Assembly: GCF_000265425.1 (NCBI RefSeq)
Contig: NC_018014.1
Coordinates: forward strand, 4,092,001 to 4,156,000
Source of the DNA: Terriglobus roseus DSM 18391
Lineage (GTDB): Bacteria; Acidobacteriota; Terriglobia; Terriglobales; Acidobacteriaceae
Reading direction: 5' to 3'
DNA: 64,000 nucleotides
Both the position numbers and the translations under genes were made by a program. This document shows, in pieces, positions 17,434 to 27,137 of the stretch. Numbering within the stretch: position 1 is the first letter of the stretch; every line of letters begins with the position of its first letter. The notes below the pieces were generated by a model. It did no database searches. It saw nothing but the letters and a program-made list of their open reading frames with translations, and was not told where the DNA came from.

Positions 17434-18693
17434 CTAGTTTACCGGTAAAGCCGTGAATTCTTCTGCATAGGCGTTCGCGACTGTCGAAGTTGGCTTCGCA
17501 GGGAAGAAAATGCGCACTACCGTCCCCACCCCAACGCGGCTGCGGACACGCACCCGCGCGCCATGTTTTTGGAGGATTCCCTTGCTCACCCAAAGTCCAA
17601 GACCGGTGCCGCGAATGCCCTTGGTCGTCGTAAACGGCTGAAAAAGGCGGGCCATCGTCTCCGGTGCAATGCCGCGCCCCGTATCCGCGACGGTCAGAAA
17701 GACACCTTGCGCTCCGGAGATGATCCCATCCCGAACCCGAACCAGCAGCCGTCCCTTGCCGCCGCCAGACAATGCATCCAGCGAATTCGACACCAGGTTC
17801 GTCACCACTTGGCGCACATCGTCCGCAAGGCACACCAGCGGCTCCGTCTGCCCGTCCGTCACAAGCACTTCAGCCGACGCATGCGAGAGGCGCGTACGAA
17901 ATAACAGCAGGACCGACTCCGCCAACTCCGCCAGCCGCACCGGTGCAGCCCGCTTTGACTGCCTGTGAAAATGCAGCGTCTGCGTTACCAGATGCGACAC
18001 GCGCGCCAATGCATCTTCAGCCTGCTTCAGGTAGTTTCGGCGTTCCGCGGCATCTTCCGTGATCTCAACCATGTACAGCAGGTTGGTCACCGACTGGAGA
18101 GGATTGTTGATCTCGTGCGCCATCGCACTTGCCATCCGGCCCACCGCGGCAAGCTTCTCCGCAGTACGCATCGCGTCCGCGGTCAGCTTGTTTTCGCGCA
18201 TCTGCCGGCGCAACTCCATACGAGCCATCACCTGCCGCGCCAATGCTTCCAAGGCTTTGACTTGATCAGGACGCAGCGTCCGCGGCTTCTGGTCGATCAC
18301 ACAAACCGTTCCGACAACATTCCCATCCGGCGTCACCAACGGAGCGCCCGCGTAGAAGCGAATCCCAAGCTCCCCCGTGACCAGTGGATTGTCCGTAAAG
18401 CGCTCGTCCTCGTGTGTGTCCTGCACCACCAGAACGGACGGACCACCGATCAGATGCGAACAGAAGCTGTCCGCCCGCGTCGTCTCCCGCAGTTCACCGG
18501 TGCCAATGGCCGACTTGAACCATTGCCGCTCGGTATCAACCAGCGTGACCAGGGAGATGGGCGTCTCGCAGATGTACTGCGCCAGGAAGGTGATGTCGTC
18601 GTAGCCCCGCTCGTCCAGCGTGTCCAAAAGCTCATAGCTGCGCAGGTCGGCTGCGCGCTCGGCTTCGTTCGATGGGATTGCTGCGGGTGGCAC
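17434..18693 (-). CDS. GAF-domain sensor histidine kinase
   Basis: A 419-residue cytoplasmic histidine kinase. An N-terminal GAF domain (about residues 15-165, with QWFKSAIGTG and FYAGAPLVTPDGNVVGTVCVID) precedes a HisKA helix with the phospho-acceptor His193 (MASAMAHEINNPLQSV) and a HATPase domain (N box VVTNLVSNSLDAL, G1 VADTGRGIAPE, G2 GTGLGLWVSKGI). No transmembrane segment is seen, so it should sense a cytoplasmic signal. No response regulator gene is adjacent. It lies between tsaE and uup, which starts 4 bases later, so it is part of a minus-strand run. Its GAF domain closely resembles that of the multi-PAS kinase at 59785-62205. Confidence 0.9.
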   Translation of the reverse strand: MPPAAIPSNEAERAADLRSYELLDTLDERGYDDITFLAQYICETPISLVTLVDTERQWFKSAIGTGELRETTRADSFCSHLIGGPSVLVVQDTHEDERFTDNPLVTGELGIRFYAGAPLVTPDGNVVGTVCVIDQKPRTLRPDQVKALEALARQVMARMELRRQMRENKLTADAMRTAEKLAAVGRMASAMAHEINNPLQSVTNLLYMVEITEDAAERRNYLKQAEDALARVSHLVTQTLHFHRQSKRAAPVRLAELAESVLLLFRTRLSHASAEVLVTDGQTEPLVCLADDVRQVVTNLVSNSLDALSGGGKGRLLVRVRDGIISGAQGVFLTVADTGRGIAPETMARLFQPFTTTKGIRGTGLGLWVSKGILQKHGARVRVRSRVGVGTVVRIFFPAKPTSTVANAYAEEFTALPVN

Positions 18694-18776
18694 ACCTTTA
18701 TTTTATGTCCAACCGTCGCGCAGTATGTCGCCAGTCGACATATCACCCTACCCTGTGGACCTGCTACGCACGCAGA

Positions 18777-19214
18777 TCAGAGCATTTGCACGAAAAACCA
18801 GCGCTCATCCGGCTCGTCACCCGGCTGGATCACCACCTGCCCGCGCGCCCGCTGCAGCAGCGACGGGAATTTCTCGCCCCACTCCACCAGCACCAGCGCG
18901 TCCGGCTCCGCCTCCATCTCCTCGATCCCAAGCGAGAGCAGCTCCTCATCCTTTTCCAGCCGGTAGAGGTCCAGGTGGTAGAGCTTCAGCTTCGTGCCCC
19001 GGTACTCCTGCACCAGCGTGAACGTCGGGCTGGTTACGTCATCTGCACTGGCACCGATCGCCTGCGCAATCCCCTTCACCAGCGTCGTCTTCCCCGCGCC
19101 CAGATCACCCCGCAGGATCACCAGCCGCGGCGCGGGCAGCATCAGCTCATAGATGTTCTGCGCCAGTGCCAGCGTCCCCGCCACACTCCTCGTCTTCAAC
19201 CGCTTCTCAATCAA
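18777..19214 (-). CDS. tsaE: tRNA threonylcarbamoyladenosine synthesis ATPase TsaE
   Basis: A 145-residue P-loop ATPase that works with TsaB and TsaD to make the t6A base in ANN-decoding tRNAs. Walker A is GDLGAGKTT (residues 36-44), followed by the TSPTFTLVQEY switch segment and LYHLDLYRLE, both typical of TsaE. It is divergent from the VapB-like gene, with only 39 bases between the start codons, so the two share a promoter region. It is the first gene of the run with the histidine kinase and uup. Confidence 0.94.
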   Translation of the reverse strand: MIEKRLKTRSVAGTLALAQNIYELMLPAPRLVILRGDLGAGKTTLVKGIAQAIGASADDVTSPTFTLVQEYRGTKLKLYHLDLYRLEKDEELLSLGIEEMEAEPDALVLVEWGEKFPSLLQRARGQVVIQPGDEPDERWFFVQML

Positions 19215-19253
19215 GGCTTCTTTTCCCTCTCACCCGTGCGATAGGCTATCAGC

Positions 19254-19499
19254 ATGCGGGTCACCATCGAAGTTTCGGATGCGATCATTGCGCAGGCTGC
19301 CGCTGCCGGAATGTCGCCGGAGGCATATGCCGAACAGCGTATTCGCGAGCATATGGCCCGTGAAGCAGCCGCCGCTCAGCCAAAGACTGAAGCAGAGATG
19401 CGGAATTTCGTCGACGCGATGACGAGATATTCAGACTCGATTCCCGCGTCTCCCCGGGGGACATACTCTCGGGAAGAGATCTACTCCGACCGCGACTGA
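19254..19499 (+). CDS. VapB-like antitoxin candidate
   Basis: An 81-residue protein with a short strand at the N-terminus (MRVTIEVSDAIIAQAAAAG) and a helix (EAYAEQRIREHMAREAAA) in the pattern of a ribbon-helix-helix or VapB-type DNA-binding antitoxin, and an acidic, flexible C-terminus (YSREEIYSDRD). The stop overlaps the start of the PIN-domain gene by one base (TGATG), the usual antitoxin-toxin arrangement. The pairing is the main evidence. Confidence 0.72.
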   Translation: MRVTIEVSDAIIAQAAAAGMSPEAYAEQRIREHMAREAAAAQPKTEAEMRNFVDAMTRYSDSIPASPRGTYSREEIYSDRD

Positions 19500-19960
19500 T
19501 GGCGAGCTTCCTAGCGTTAGACACCAATGTCCTGCTGGCCCTCAGCGAGACCTCGAATCCAAAACACGAAGTCGCAACCTTGCTGTTTCTGCACCTGGCC
19601 ACAAGTGAGAAGATTTGCTGCTTCACAGCCCAGAACATCCGGGAGTTTTGGAGCGTCTGCACGAAGCCACTGTTGAACAACGGATTCAATCTTTCGACCG
19701 ACGACACAGCCTCCCTTGTCTTTGAGATCGAGCGGTCCCTCACGCTACTGGCCGATGATCAGCGAGCTTACGATCTTTGGATTCGACTGGCGACGCAACA
19801 CAAAGTGCGTGGTGCGCAGGTCCACGACACCTATCTCGCTGCTACGCTCGCCGCGCACAATGTCAGCACACTTGCCACATGGAACACGCGCGACTTCAAG
19901 CGCTTCGAGTTCCTGACCTGCCTCACACCAGAACCAATCCTCGCCGGTGCCCTAGCCTAG
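19499..19960 (+). CDS. PIN-domain ribonuclease, VapC-like toxin
   Basis: A 153-residue PIN-domain protein. Candidate metal-binding acidic residues are Asp8 (LALDTNVLLAL), Glu49 (QNIREFW), Asp110 (VHDTYLAA) and Asp132 (TWNTRDFKRF), the four positions of the PIN active site. VapC toxins cut tRNA or rRNA; the target here is unknown. It follows the putative antitoxin with a one-base overlap. Its 3' end overlaps the 3' end of the convergent nnr gene by about 9 bases. Confidence 0.82.
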   Translation: MASFLALDTNVLLALSETSNPKHEVATLLFLHLATSEKICCFTAQNIREFWSVCTKPLLNNGFNLSTDDTASLVFEIERSLTLLADDQRAYDLWIRLATQHKVRGAQVHDTYLAATLAAHNVSTLATWNTRDFKRFEFLTCLTPEPILAGALA

Positions 19961-21562
19961 CCGCAGGCCACACACCCACTCAGCCCCATTTGCATCCAGC
20001 GTCCGGTAGCGAAACGCATCGCTCAGGTGCGCAACTGTGTCCGTCGCCAGCACCGTGTGCTCGTCCATGCGGTGCGCCGCAAAATCCGCAGCCAGACCGT
20101 GCAGGTACACCGCAGCATTCACCGCATCCCGCACGTTGCTCTTCTCCTGCGCAAGGCACGCAGCGACGATCCCCGTAAGGATGTCGCCCGAACCACCCTT
20201 CGCCATCGATGGATTCCCCGTCGTATTCACCGCGACATCTCCATTGGGATGCGCCACCAGTGTCCGCCAGCCCTTCAGCACCAGCGTCACACCATGCTCC
20301 TGCGCAAACTTCCGCGCCAGGTTCAGCCGTTCCGCCTGCACCTCTTTCGTGGTCATGCCAAGCAGCGTCGCCATCTCGCCCGGATGTGGCGTCAGCACAA
20401 TCGTCCGCGCACCACCTCTGCTCGCATCCTTCAGTAACGACGCCTGCCCTTTAAACGCATTCAACCCATCGGCATCGATCACCAGGGGCAGGTCCGTCGA
20501 AGCGACAAGCTGCCGCACGAACGCGGACGCCTCGCCCTCGGTCCCAATCCCCGGTCCAACGGCGATCACGCTGATCTTCTTCAGCAGCTTCTCCAGCCGC
20601 TCGGGCGATGCATTCATGAGAGCCACCGCCCCGCTCGCATCTTCTTCCAGCGGTGTCGTCATCAGTTCCGGCGTGATCAGCGCAACCGTACTCAGAATCG
20701 ACTTCGGCACAGCAGCCGTCACCAGCCCGGCGCCCGCCCGCAACGCAGCCAGCGACGCCATCGAAGGCGCGCCGGCCTTGCCAGCGGCGCCCCCAACCAG
20801 CAGCACATGGCCGTACATTCCCTTGTTGGAATCGATCACACGAGGCGTCTCGAAGATGCGCTTCGAAGCGCCCGTCCAGGTCATCCCCGTCGCGCTCTCA
20901 ACCGCAGCATCTGGCGATCCGATGGGCGCAACCACGATGGGCCCAAAGCCGTTCGAGCCGGTCAGGTGACCAAAGAGATGCGCCAGTTTGGGAGCCGTAA
21001 ACGTCACTACAGCATCCGCGCGAAACGCGCCCTCGGCCGTCGGCTCAACGGAGTCCGCATCCCACCCGGAAGGCAGATCGACCGCCATCACGGGCTTGCG
21101 AATCTCCGTCAGCAACTCCCGTACCGCAACCGCAACGCCTCGCAGCGGCGGCTTGAAGCCCGTGCCCACCACCGCATCCAGGATCACATCCGAGCCATCC
21201 AGCAGACTGCGCAGCCCGGCAACCGCACCATCCTCCGTGACCAAGCTGATTGCAATCGTCGATCGGTCCAGCCGTGCAAAGGCATCTGCCGCAATGCCTT
21301 TTAGCTTCGATTCCTCGCCCAGCAACACCACGCGCACACGGATGCCCGCTGCCAGCAGCGACCGCGCCGCCACAAAACCGTCGCCGCCATTGTTTCCCGT
21401 GCCGCACAGGACGCAGACCGTCAACGCACGCGGATACCGCAGACAAACGAACGAAGCGACAGACGCACCCGCGCGCTCCATCAGGTCACGCAGAGGCACA
21501 CCAAAACGATCAGCAGTGGCACGGTCCGCCGCGCCCATCTCTGCCGCAGTCAGTATCTTCAT
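19952..21562 (-). CDS. nnr: Bifunctional NAD(P)H-hydrate epimerase/ADP-dependent dehydratase
   Basis: Repairs damaged NAD(P)H hydrates. The 536-residue product fuses an N-terminal epimerase (about residues 1-215: MKILTAAEMGAADRAT, VLCGTGNNGGDGFVAAR, AVDLPSGWDADS) to a C-terminal ADP-dependent dehydratase (about residues 240-520: LLVGGAAGKAGA, VGPGIGTEG, LTPHPGEMATLLG, LKGWRT, and NPSMAKGGSGDILTGIVA with the catalytic Asp). This fused form is normal in bacteria. It lies about 100 bases after the transpeptidase gene on the same strand and overlaps the convergent PIN toxin gene at its 3' end. Confidence 0.95.
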   Translation of the reverse strand: MKILTAAEMGAADRATADRFGVPLRDLMERAGASVASFVCLRYPRALTVCVLCGTGNNGGDGFVAARSLLAAGIRVRVVLLGEESKLKGIAADAFARLDRSTIAISLVTEDGAVAGLRSLLDGSDVILDAVVGTGFKPPLRGVAVAVRELLTEIRKPVMAVDLPSGWDADSVEPTAEGAFRADAVVTFTAPKLAHLFGHLTGSNGFGPIVVAPIGSPDAAVESATGMTWTGASKRIFETPRVIDSNKGMYGHVLLVGGAAGKAGAPSMASLAALRAGAGLVTAAVPKSILSTVALITPELMTTPLEEDASGAVALMNASPERLEKLLKKISVIAVGPGIGTEGEASAFVRQLVASTDLPLVIDADGLNAFKGQASLLKDASRGGARTIVLTPHPGEMATLLGMTTKEVQAERLNLARKFAQEHGVTLVLKGWRTLVAHPNGDVAVNTTGNPSMAKGGSGDILTGIVAACLAQEKSNVRDAVNAAVYLHGLAADFAAHRMDEHTVLATDTVAHLSDAFRYRTLDANGAEWVCGLRLG

Positions 21563-21662
21563 AATGTCTTGGATGCTACAGCCCTGGCCGACTGCTGACC
21601 CACGTCTCGCCGCAGAGACGAGGGAGCGGAAAATCTAGGAGGCACAACGTAAGCGGCTCCGA

Positions 21663-23144
21663 CTAGCAGACGGTTGCGTTCACAGCACACGGCGCAGGCG
21701 ATGTGCCCGGCAAAGGAGCCATCCGCGGCGTCCCCGTCGGTTCCGTCGCCGGAATGATCGACGAAGCCGGAATCGCCGCAGGCGTCGGACTCATTCCCGG
21801 AACCGAGGTCGTCGCTGCTGCCGGATCGGTCGCCGGCATCTGCGACGCCACATTCGGGATCGCGGTCTGCTGGAAGTAGCTCTTGTCCGCCAGCGCCCGA
21901 TAAAACAGTCCCGTCAGCTCCGCTGCCTTCGGTCCAAAGGTCGGCCGTCCGCCTGTCAGGAAGAACACCGTCACAATGCGGCCATTCGGCCCATCGCCAT
22001 ACCCGGCGAACCAGCCAAATCGTGTGCCATTGTCGCTGCAAGTGCCGGTCTTGCCGAAGACGGGAAACTCGTGGAAGTTCGCGCGCAGACTCCGCGCCGT
22101 ACCGTACGAAGCCTCAACCGCCCCCGCCATGCCTGGCAGGATCTCGGGAATGTGCTTCTGAATGTTTAACGTCCGCTTCAACCGCGGCGTGAACTGTGCG
22201 ACCTCTTCCGGCGTCGTCGGGTGCTGCAGGTAGAACAAACTGCCGCCATTCGCAATCGAAGCCACAATCGCACCCAGTTGCATCGGCGTCATCTCAACAC
22301 TCTCGCCGAACGAACACATCCGGCCCACGCCGCCCTTCGACTCCGGCAGCGCATGATCCGGATACCGCCCCAACTGCTCACCCGCAACGTTGTAACCGGC
22401 CAACTCTCCCAGCCCAAACTCATTCGCGTAGTGCTTCACACGCTCAAAACCAAGCTCGCGACCCAATTCTTCGAAGTACGGGTTCACACTCCGCGCAAGC
22501 GCATACGTCAGGTTCAGGTGATAGCCATGTCCCAGGTTGACCGGCGTGTCCTTCGTGATGATGCCCTCAGAGAGAGCCGCCAGCGCCACCGTCAGCTTGA
22601 TCGTCGAGCAGGGCTCAGCCCCCGGTCCTAACGCGACCTTCTGGTTCACCATCGCCAAAATACGGCCATTCTTCGGATCGATCGCGAGCGCCGTGCCGTT
22701 CATGTTGCCTAACGCCTGGATCAACGAAGCGCGAACCAGAGGATCTTCGCCGGCAGTCACATCGCCCAGCGTAATGTTGTCCACGTTCTGCGCGAAGGAT
22801 GGCGACGAAAAGTGCTCGACATACCGCGCCGGAACCGCCCGGCGACCACGCCGTCCGCGAACCACCACGACCACATTGCGTCCGGCGCCAGCGCGACCGG
22901 CAGACCGCCCGGCGACCGCTCGCCCCTTCGCTCCGCGGCTTTTCGAAGCACCCCCCGAGGACGCGGCGCGGCTATGCGAGCGCGATGACGCTGCAGCATG
23001 AGCAGGAGCATGGTGCGAAGCACCATAAGTTTTCGTCATCGCGGCGACAGCCTGCGGCGCGCCGGCGCAAACACACGCAAGTGCAACAGGAAGGATGGCA
23101 GCGACGGCCCGGTCGCGCAGTCTCTCGAACAGGTCAAACTTCAT
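21663..23144 (-). CDS. Penicillin-binding transpeptidase domain protein
   Basis: A 493-residue exported penicillin-binding protein. It has a signal peptide (about residues 1-35), a long Ala/Ser/Arg-rich region (36-105), and a transpeptidase domain with SxxK at Ser180-Lys183 (CSTIK), SxN at Ser219-Asn221 (ARSVNP) and KTG in VFGKTGTCSDN (about residue 373), plus a Pro/Thr/Ala-rich tail. It lacks a recognisable dimerisation module, PASTA domains or transglycosylase, so it is not FtsI, which lies elsewhere in the cluster. The ribosome-binding site is GGAGG, 9 bases before ATG 23144. It directly follows ftsZ on the same strand, so a role in septal or polar wall synthesis is plausible. A beta-lactam-binding sensor or class-D-like hydrolase is an alternative. 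Confidence 0.78.
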   Translation of the reverse strand: MKFDLFERLRDRAVAAILPVALACVCAGAPQAVAAMTKTYGASHHAPAHAAASSRSHSRAASSGGASKSRGAKGRAVAGRSAGRAGAGRNVVVVVRGRRGRRAVPARYVEHFSSPSFAQNVDNITLGDVTAGEDPLVRASLIQALGNMNGTALAIDPKNGRILAMVNQKVALGPGAEPCSTIKLTVALAALSEGIITKDTPVNLGHGYHLNLTYALARSVNPYFEELGRELGFERVKHYANEFGLGELAGYNVAGEQLGRYPDHALPESKGGVGRMCSFGESVEMTPMQLGAIVASIANGGSLFYLQHPTTPEEVAQFTPRLKRTLNIQKHIPEILPGMAGAVEASYGTARSLRANFHEFPVFGKTGTCSDNGTRFGWFAGYGDGPNGRIVTVFFLTGGRPTFGPKAAELTGLFYRALADKSYFQQTAIPNVASQMPATDPAAATTSVPGMSPTPAAIPASSIIPATEPTGTPRMAPLPGTSPAPCAVNATVC

Positions 23145-23263
23145 CGTCGCTTGCCTCCAGGTACGCGTACTTCACGGCACCGCGTGCCTAACGTGCGCTA
23201 CCACTGAAGATATAGACGCAAGGAAAGTCGTGCACTGCAACCTTTGCGCAATAGAGAACCGTT

Positions 23264-24835
23264 TTACATACTTCCACGGCGTAAAAAGGCTGGGATATCC
23301 AGTTCATCGTGCTCATTCTGTTGCGGCTCAGCCGGAGCATGTCCGGCAAACGTCGGCACACGAATCTCCGGCCGAAAGACCGGCTCGTTCGAGACATGCG
23401 GCTCGGTCTGCTCGGCAGGCCGCCGATTCCGCAGGAAAAAGTCGTCGTCGAAGGCCGATGCAGGCACCGGCACCAACTCCGTCGGCTCCGCTGCGGCAAG
23501 GTTCTGCGCAGATTCGGTCGGGAAGGTAGGCGGTGTAGCAAAGATGGACGCCTCCTGCGAGAAAGTCGGCGTCTGGCCCGCAAACGCAGGCGCAGGTTCA
23601 CCAAAGGCAGGTGCCGGTGCTCCCGACACAAACGTCGGATTCAAGGGGGCAGCAGGCGGCGTCACCGTCTGCATCACCGGCGGCGCTGGCGGAGGCGTAG
23701 GAGGTGCGACATAAACCGGTGCTTCCACGCGAGGAGCCGGCGTCGGCGCGACATACCGCGGCTGAATCGGCGGCACAAAGCCCTGCTCTACCGCCAGCGC
23801 GCCCCGCGAAAGGCCACTCTGCTCCAGCATCCGTTCGCGGCGGTCACCGCTATCCGCATTCGGCTGGCGGAAGCCCGTCGCAATGACGGTGATCTTCACC
23901 TCATCACCCAGCCGTTCGTCCAGCACCGCACCGAAGATGATGTTCGCATCCTCATGCGCCGCGTCCTGAATCAGCGTCGAAGCCTCATTGACCTCGCTCA
24001 GCTTCAGCGAAGACGAACCCGTAATGTTGATCAGGATGCCGCGCGCACCGTCGATCGCGCCCGCCTCCAACAACGGCGAAGCCATCGCTGCGATTGCCGC
24101 CTCGCGCGCACGGTTCTCTCCGCTGCGCACACCGGTTGCCATCACCGCATAGCCCATGCCCGCCATGGTGGTCTTCACGTCGGCAAAGTCGCGGTTGATG
24201 ATGCCCGGAATCGTAATGATGTCCGAGATGCCCTGAACGCCCTGCCGCAGCACGTCATCGGCAATGCGGAACGACTCGAAGAAGCCCGCATCCTTCGCCA
24301 CAGCCAGCAGCTTTTCGTTCGGGATCACGATGACGGTATCGACCGCGTCCAGCAACTCCTGCAGGCCGCGCTCCGCCTGCATCATGCGGCGCTTGCCCTC
24401 GAAAGCAAACGGACGCGTCACGACCGCAACGGTCAAGGCACCCATCTCGCTCGCCAGCGACGCAATCACCGGCGCAGCTCCGGTACCGGTGCCACCGCCC
24501 AGTCCCGTGGTGACAAAGACCATGTCCGCGCCTTCGAGCGCCTCAATGATCTTGTCCGAATCCTCCAGCGCCGCGCGACGGCCCACATCCGGATTGGCGC
24601 CCGCGCCCAGGCCGCTCGTAAGCTTCACACCCAGTTGCAGCTTCACCGGCGCCATCGACGACTTCAGAGCCTGCACATCCGTGTTGGCGGCGATAAACTC
24701 AACACCCTCAACATTGGCCGCAATCATGCGATTCACCGCATTGTTGCCGCCCCCACCCACTCCAATCACCTTGATCCGCGCGCCGCGTGGCATGTCTTCG
24801 TGGTAATGAATTCGCAGATCTTCGTCAGGCATCAT
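23264..24835 (-). CDS. ftsZ: Cell division protein FtsZ
   Basis: The tubulin-like GTPase that forms the Z ring. The 523-residue product has the N-terminal glycine loop ([15 protein letters not shown], about residue 24), the tubulin signature GGGTGTG at residues 113-119, and the T7 loop [10 protein letters not shown] long Pro/Ala-rich linker (about residues 330-505) leads to the conserved C-terminal peptide LDIPAFLRR, which binds FtsA and ZipA-like partners. FtsZ is longer than the roughly 380 residues of E. coli because of the linker. I chose ATG 24835 because AGGAG lies 6 bases upstream; earlier in-frame ATGs (24931, 24853) are less likely. In most dcw clusters it follows ftsA directly; here about 2.8 kb of other genes intervene. 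Confidence 0.97.
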   Translation of the reverse strand: MMPDEDLRIHYHEDMPRGARIKVIGVGGGGNNAVNRMIAANVEGVEFIAANTDVQALKSSMAPVKLQLGVKLTSGLGAGANPDVGRRAALEDSDKIIEALEGADMVFVTTGLGGGTGTGAAPVIASLASEMGALTVAVVTRPFAFEGKRRMMQAERGLQELLDAVDTVIVIPNEKLLAVAKDAGFFESFRIADDVLRQGVQGISDIITIPGIINRDFADVKTTMAGMGYAVMATGVRSGENRAREAAIAAMASPLLEAGAIDGARGILINITGSSSLKLSEVNEASTLIQDAAHEDANIIFGAVLDERLGDEVKITVIATGFRQPNADSGDRRERMLEQSGLSRGALAVEQGFVPPIQPRYVAPTPAPRVEAPVYVAPPTPPPAPPVMQTVTPPAAPLNPTFVSGAPAPAFGEPAPAFAGQTPTFSQEASIFATPPTFPTESAQNLAAAEPTELVPVPASAFDDDFFLRNRRPAEQTEPHVSNEPVFRPEIRVPTFAGHAPAEPQQNEHDELDIPAFLRRGSM

Positions 24836-25128
24836 AGGGGGCTCCTCTGTCATGCAGGCAGAACAATTCAATCTTGAATCGCCAACAGCACTGCGCATTT
24901 GCGCACGCGCATAACATCCTGATTCTGGCACGTTGAGACGACAGCACGCCCGTGCAAAACCCGTCCATACTTCGGGACGTTCCCCTCTAGATACCTCTTT
25001 GTTCGAATCCGTCTTCCCCGGGCCACTTTGCTCAGGTTTCCAGCCGCCACATGCAAGCGTCGAAGCTTCCGTGTACAGTGCGCTGAGAGGCGACGAGCGC
25101 CACCTGCACGCAGGAAAATCGGAGGCAT

Positions 25129-26454
25129 ATGGAGATCAACGCACAGGTCGCACGAGCGACCGTGGTAGCTGGACTGGGCGGCCTGCTCTTCGGCTTTGAC
25201 ACTGTGGTCATCGCAGGCGCCAACGCTGCGCTCACGGCCCTGTACCACCTCACCTCGGGCTGGCTCGGATTCACCGTGGCCTCTGCACTCATCGGCACCG
25301 TCATCGGCTCTATCTTCGCGGGCATCCCCGGCCAGCGGCTGGGCCGGCGAGACAGCCTCCGACTTATGGCCGTGCTCTACCTGCTCTCTGCCCTCGGCTG
25401 CGCACTCGCGTGGAGCTGGCCCTCACTCATCGTCTTCCGAGTGCTCAGCGGACTCGCCATCGGCGGCTCATCCGTGCTCGGCCCCATGTACATCTCGGAG
25501 CTCGCACCCACCAAGTGGCGTGGCCGCCTGGTCGGCTTCTTCCAGGTCAACATCGTCCTCGGCATCCTGCTCGCCTACCTCTCAAACTTCCTCATCGGCC
25601 GCATGCACATCGGCGCAAATGAGTGGCGTTGGCAGCTCGGCGTCGCCGCCCTCCCCGCACTCCTCTTCTTCATCGCCCTCTTCGGCATCCCGCGCAGCCC
25701 GCGCTGGCTCGTCATGGTGGGCCGCCGCGAGGAAGCGCTCCGCGTCCTGAATCTGCTCGGCGACCCCGATCCGGACCGGCGACTCGCGCGCATCCAGGCT
25801 GAGATCGACGAAGAGCGCGCCGCTCACTCCACCCCGCTCTTCACAAGACACCACTCGCGCGGCATCTTCGTCGCCATCACCGTCGGCGCCTTCACCCAGC
25901 TCGCCGGCATCAACGCGATCCTCTACTACTCCAACACCATCTTCGGCCTGGCCGGAGCAAGCACCATCTCCGGCTCGCAGCAGTCCGTCGTGGTGGGAGC
26001 GACAAACCTCATCGCAACGCTCATCGCCATGACCCTCATCGACCGCATCGGACGCAAGAAGCTTCTGCTGGGCGGGACGGTCGGCCTCGCGCTGACGCTT
26101 GCGGCTGTAGGCTGGATCTTCTACACACACTCGCACATGAACCTGCTGCTGCCGCTGCTCATGCTCTACATCGCATGCTTCGCCGTCTCGCAGGGAGCCG
26201 TGGTCTGGGTCTACATCAGCGAGGTCTTCCCAACAGCCGTTCGCGCCAAGGGACAAGCACTCGGCAGCAGCTCGCACTGGGTCTTCAACGCAGCCATCTC
26301 CTACGCGTTCCCGGTCATGCTGCGCTGGTCCACACCCGCAACCTTCTGGTTCTTCGCCATCATGATGGTCGTCGATCTGATACTCGTCAGCACCATGTAT
26401 CCAGAGACAAGCAACATCTCGCTGGAAGACATGCAGCACCATCTACAGCACTAA
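25129..26454 (+). CDS. Sugar porter family MFS transporter
   Basis: A 441-residue inner-membrane transporter with twelve predicted segments. It carries sugar-porter marks: [16 protein letters not shown] in TM1, the RLGRRDS loop, the E-x(6)-R motif ([13 protein letters not shown]), SPRWL in the central loop, [16 protein letters not shown] in TM7, DRIGRKKLL, and a C-terminal [12 protein letters not shown]. Members bring in glucose, xylose, arabinose or related sugars with protons; the exact sugar is not clear. GGAGG sits just before ATG 25129. It is on the plus strand within the minus-strand dcw cluster, divergent from ftsZ, and ends at a strong hairpin shared with the convergent outer-membrane protein gene. 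Confidence 0.9.
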   Translation: MEINAQVARATVVAGLGGLLFGFDTVVIAGANAALTALYHLTSGWLGFTVASALIGTVIGSIFAGIPGQRLGRRDSLRLMAVLYLLSALGCALAWSWPSLIVFRVLSGLAIGGSSVLGPMYISELAPTKWRGRLVGFFQVNIVLGILLAYLSNFLIGRMHIGANEWRWQLGVAALPALLFFIALFGIPRSPRWLVMVGRREEALRVLNLLGDPDPDRRLARIQAEIDEERAAHSTPLFTRHHSRGIFVAITVGAFTQLAGINAILYYSNTIFGLAGASTISGSQQSVVVGATNLIATLIAMTLIDRIGRKKLLLGGTVGLALTLAAVGWIFYTHSHMNLLLPLLMLYIACFAVSQGAVVWVYISEVFPTAVRAKGQALGSSSHWVFNAAISYAFPVMLRWSTPATFWFFAIMMVVDLILVSTMYPETSNISLEDMQHHLQH

Positions 26455-26485
26455 ATCCAACGGGCGCTCGCGCCCACGCAGTAAA

Positions 26486-26515
26486 AAGGGCACGGCTCGC
26501 GCCGTGCCCTTTCTG
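26486..26515. terminator. Bidirectional rho-independent terminator
   Basis: AAGGGCACGGC (26486-26496) pairs perfectly with GCCGTGCCCTT (26501-26511) over a TCGC loop, with TTTC on one side and an A-run on the other. It lies between the convergent sugar porter and outer-membrane protein genes. Confidence 0.85.
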
Positions 26516-26538
26516 CTGTAACAAAAGATCAGCTGCGA

Positions 26539-27132
26539 CTAGCGGCGAGGCATGTGGAAGACCACGCCAACACTCACTGCCTGCACGCCATTCGTCGGCT
26601 GACCGTTGTGACCAATGTTCTGGCCGATCTCAAACTCCGGCAGACGCAGGTCCATGAACGGCAGAGCATTCACATCCAGACCGACAAAGCCGCGGTAAGC
26701 CAGAAAATTGTACGAACCAAGCGGCTGCGGATTCACACGACGGTTCCATCCCAGCGAAACCTGGCCATACGCACGCACCGGCTTGATCGGCGTCCGGAAG
26801 CTCGCGCGCACACCTGCCAGCACAGAGTCCATGCGCACCGCGTTCGTTCCCGCAATCGGGATCGAAGCAGCCTTGTTGCCACGCAGCGTATTCGCCCGCA
26901 GATCGATGCCCAGCCGTGCCGGGCCAACGGTCATGAAGTCGTAGTAAGCGCCGCCACCGCCGCCAATGACGTTATCGGTCCCGGCGCCCGGGCACGAGGT
27001 CGTTGTGCTGGAGCACTGCACACCTGTTACCCGTTCGCCGGTGATCGTGCCATAAACAGCAAGCTGAGCGTGCGCGACGAACGAGGAGCCAACGACAAGC
27101 GTGGCCAGGGAAAGCAAATGCCGGAAAGTCAT
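26539..27132 (-). CDS. Small outer-membrane beta-barrel protein
   Basis: A 197-residue exported protein. The signal peptide (residues 1-22, ending FVAHA) is followed by alternating short strands typical of an 8-strand barrel (QLAVYGTITGERV, GGGGGAYYDF, RAYGQVSLGWNRRV, NFLAYRGFVGLDVNA, VSVGVVFHMPRR), and the final residues fit a barrel end. A cysteine pair lies at about residues 38 and 45. The function is unknown; the family resembles OmpA- or OmpW-like porin-type proteins of acidobacteria. ATG 27132 is only 6 bases after the stop of the frameshifted toxin, so its promoter probably lies inside that gene or it is read through. Confidence 0.75.
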   Translation of the reverse strand: MTFRHLLSLATLVVGSSFVAHAQLAVYGTITGERVTGVQCSSTTTSCPGAGTDNVIGGGGGAYYDFMTVGPARLGIDLRANTLRGNKAASIPIAGTNAVRMDSVLAGVRASFRTPIKPVRAYGQVSLGWNRRVNPQPLGSYNFLAYRGFVGLDVNALPFMDLRLPEFEIGQNIGHNGQPTNGVQAVSVGVVFHMPRR

Positions 27133-27137
27133 GAAAT

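Noticed and set aside
25002..25015. tRNA-like GTTCGAATCC
   Set aside because: No matching stem pairs or other arms were found around it.
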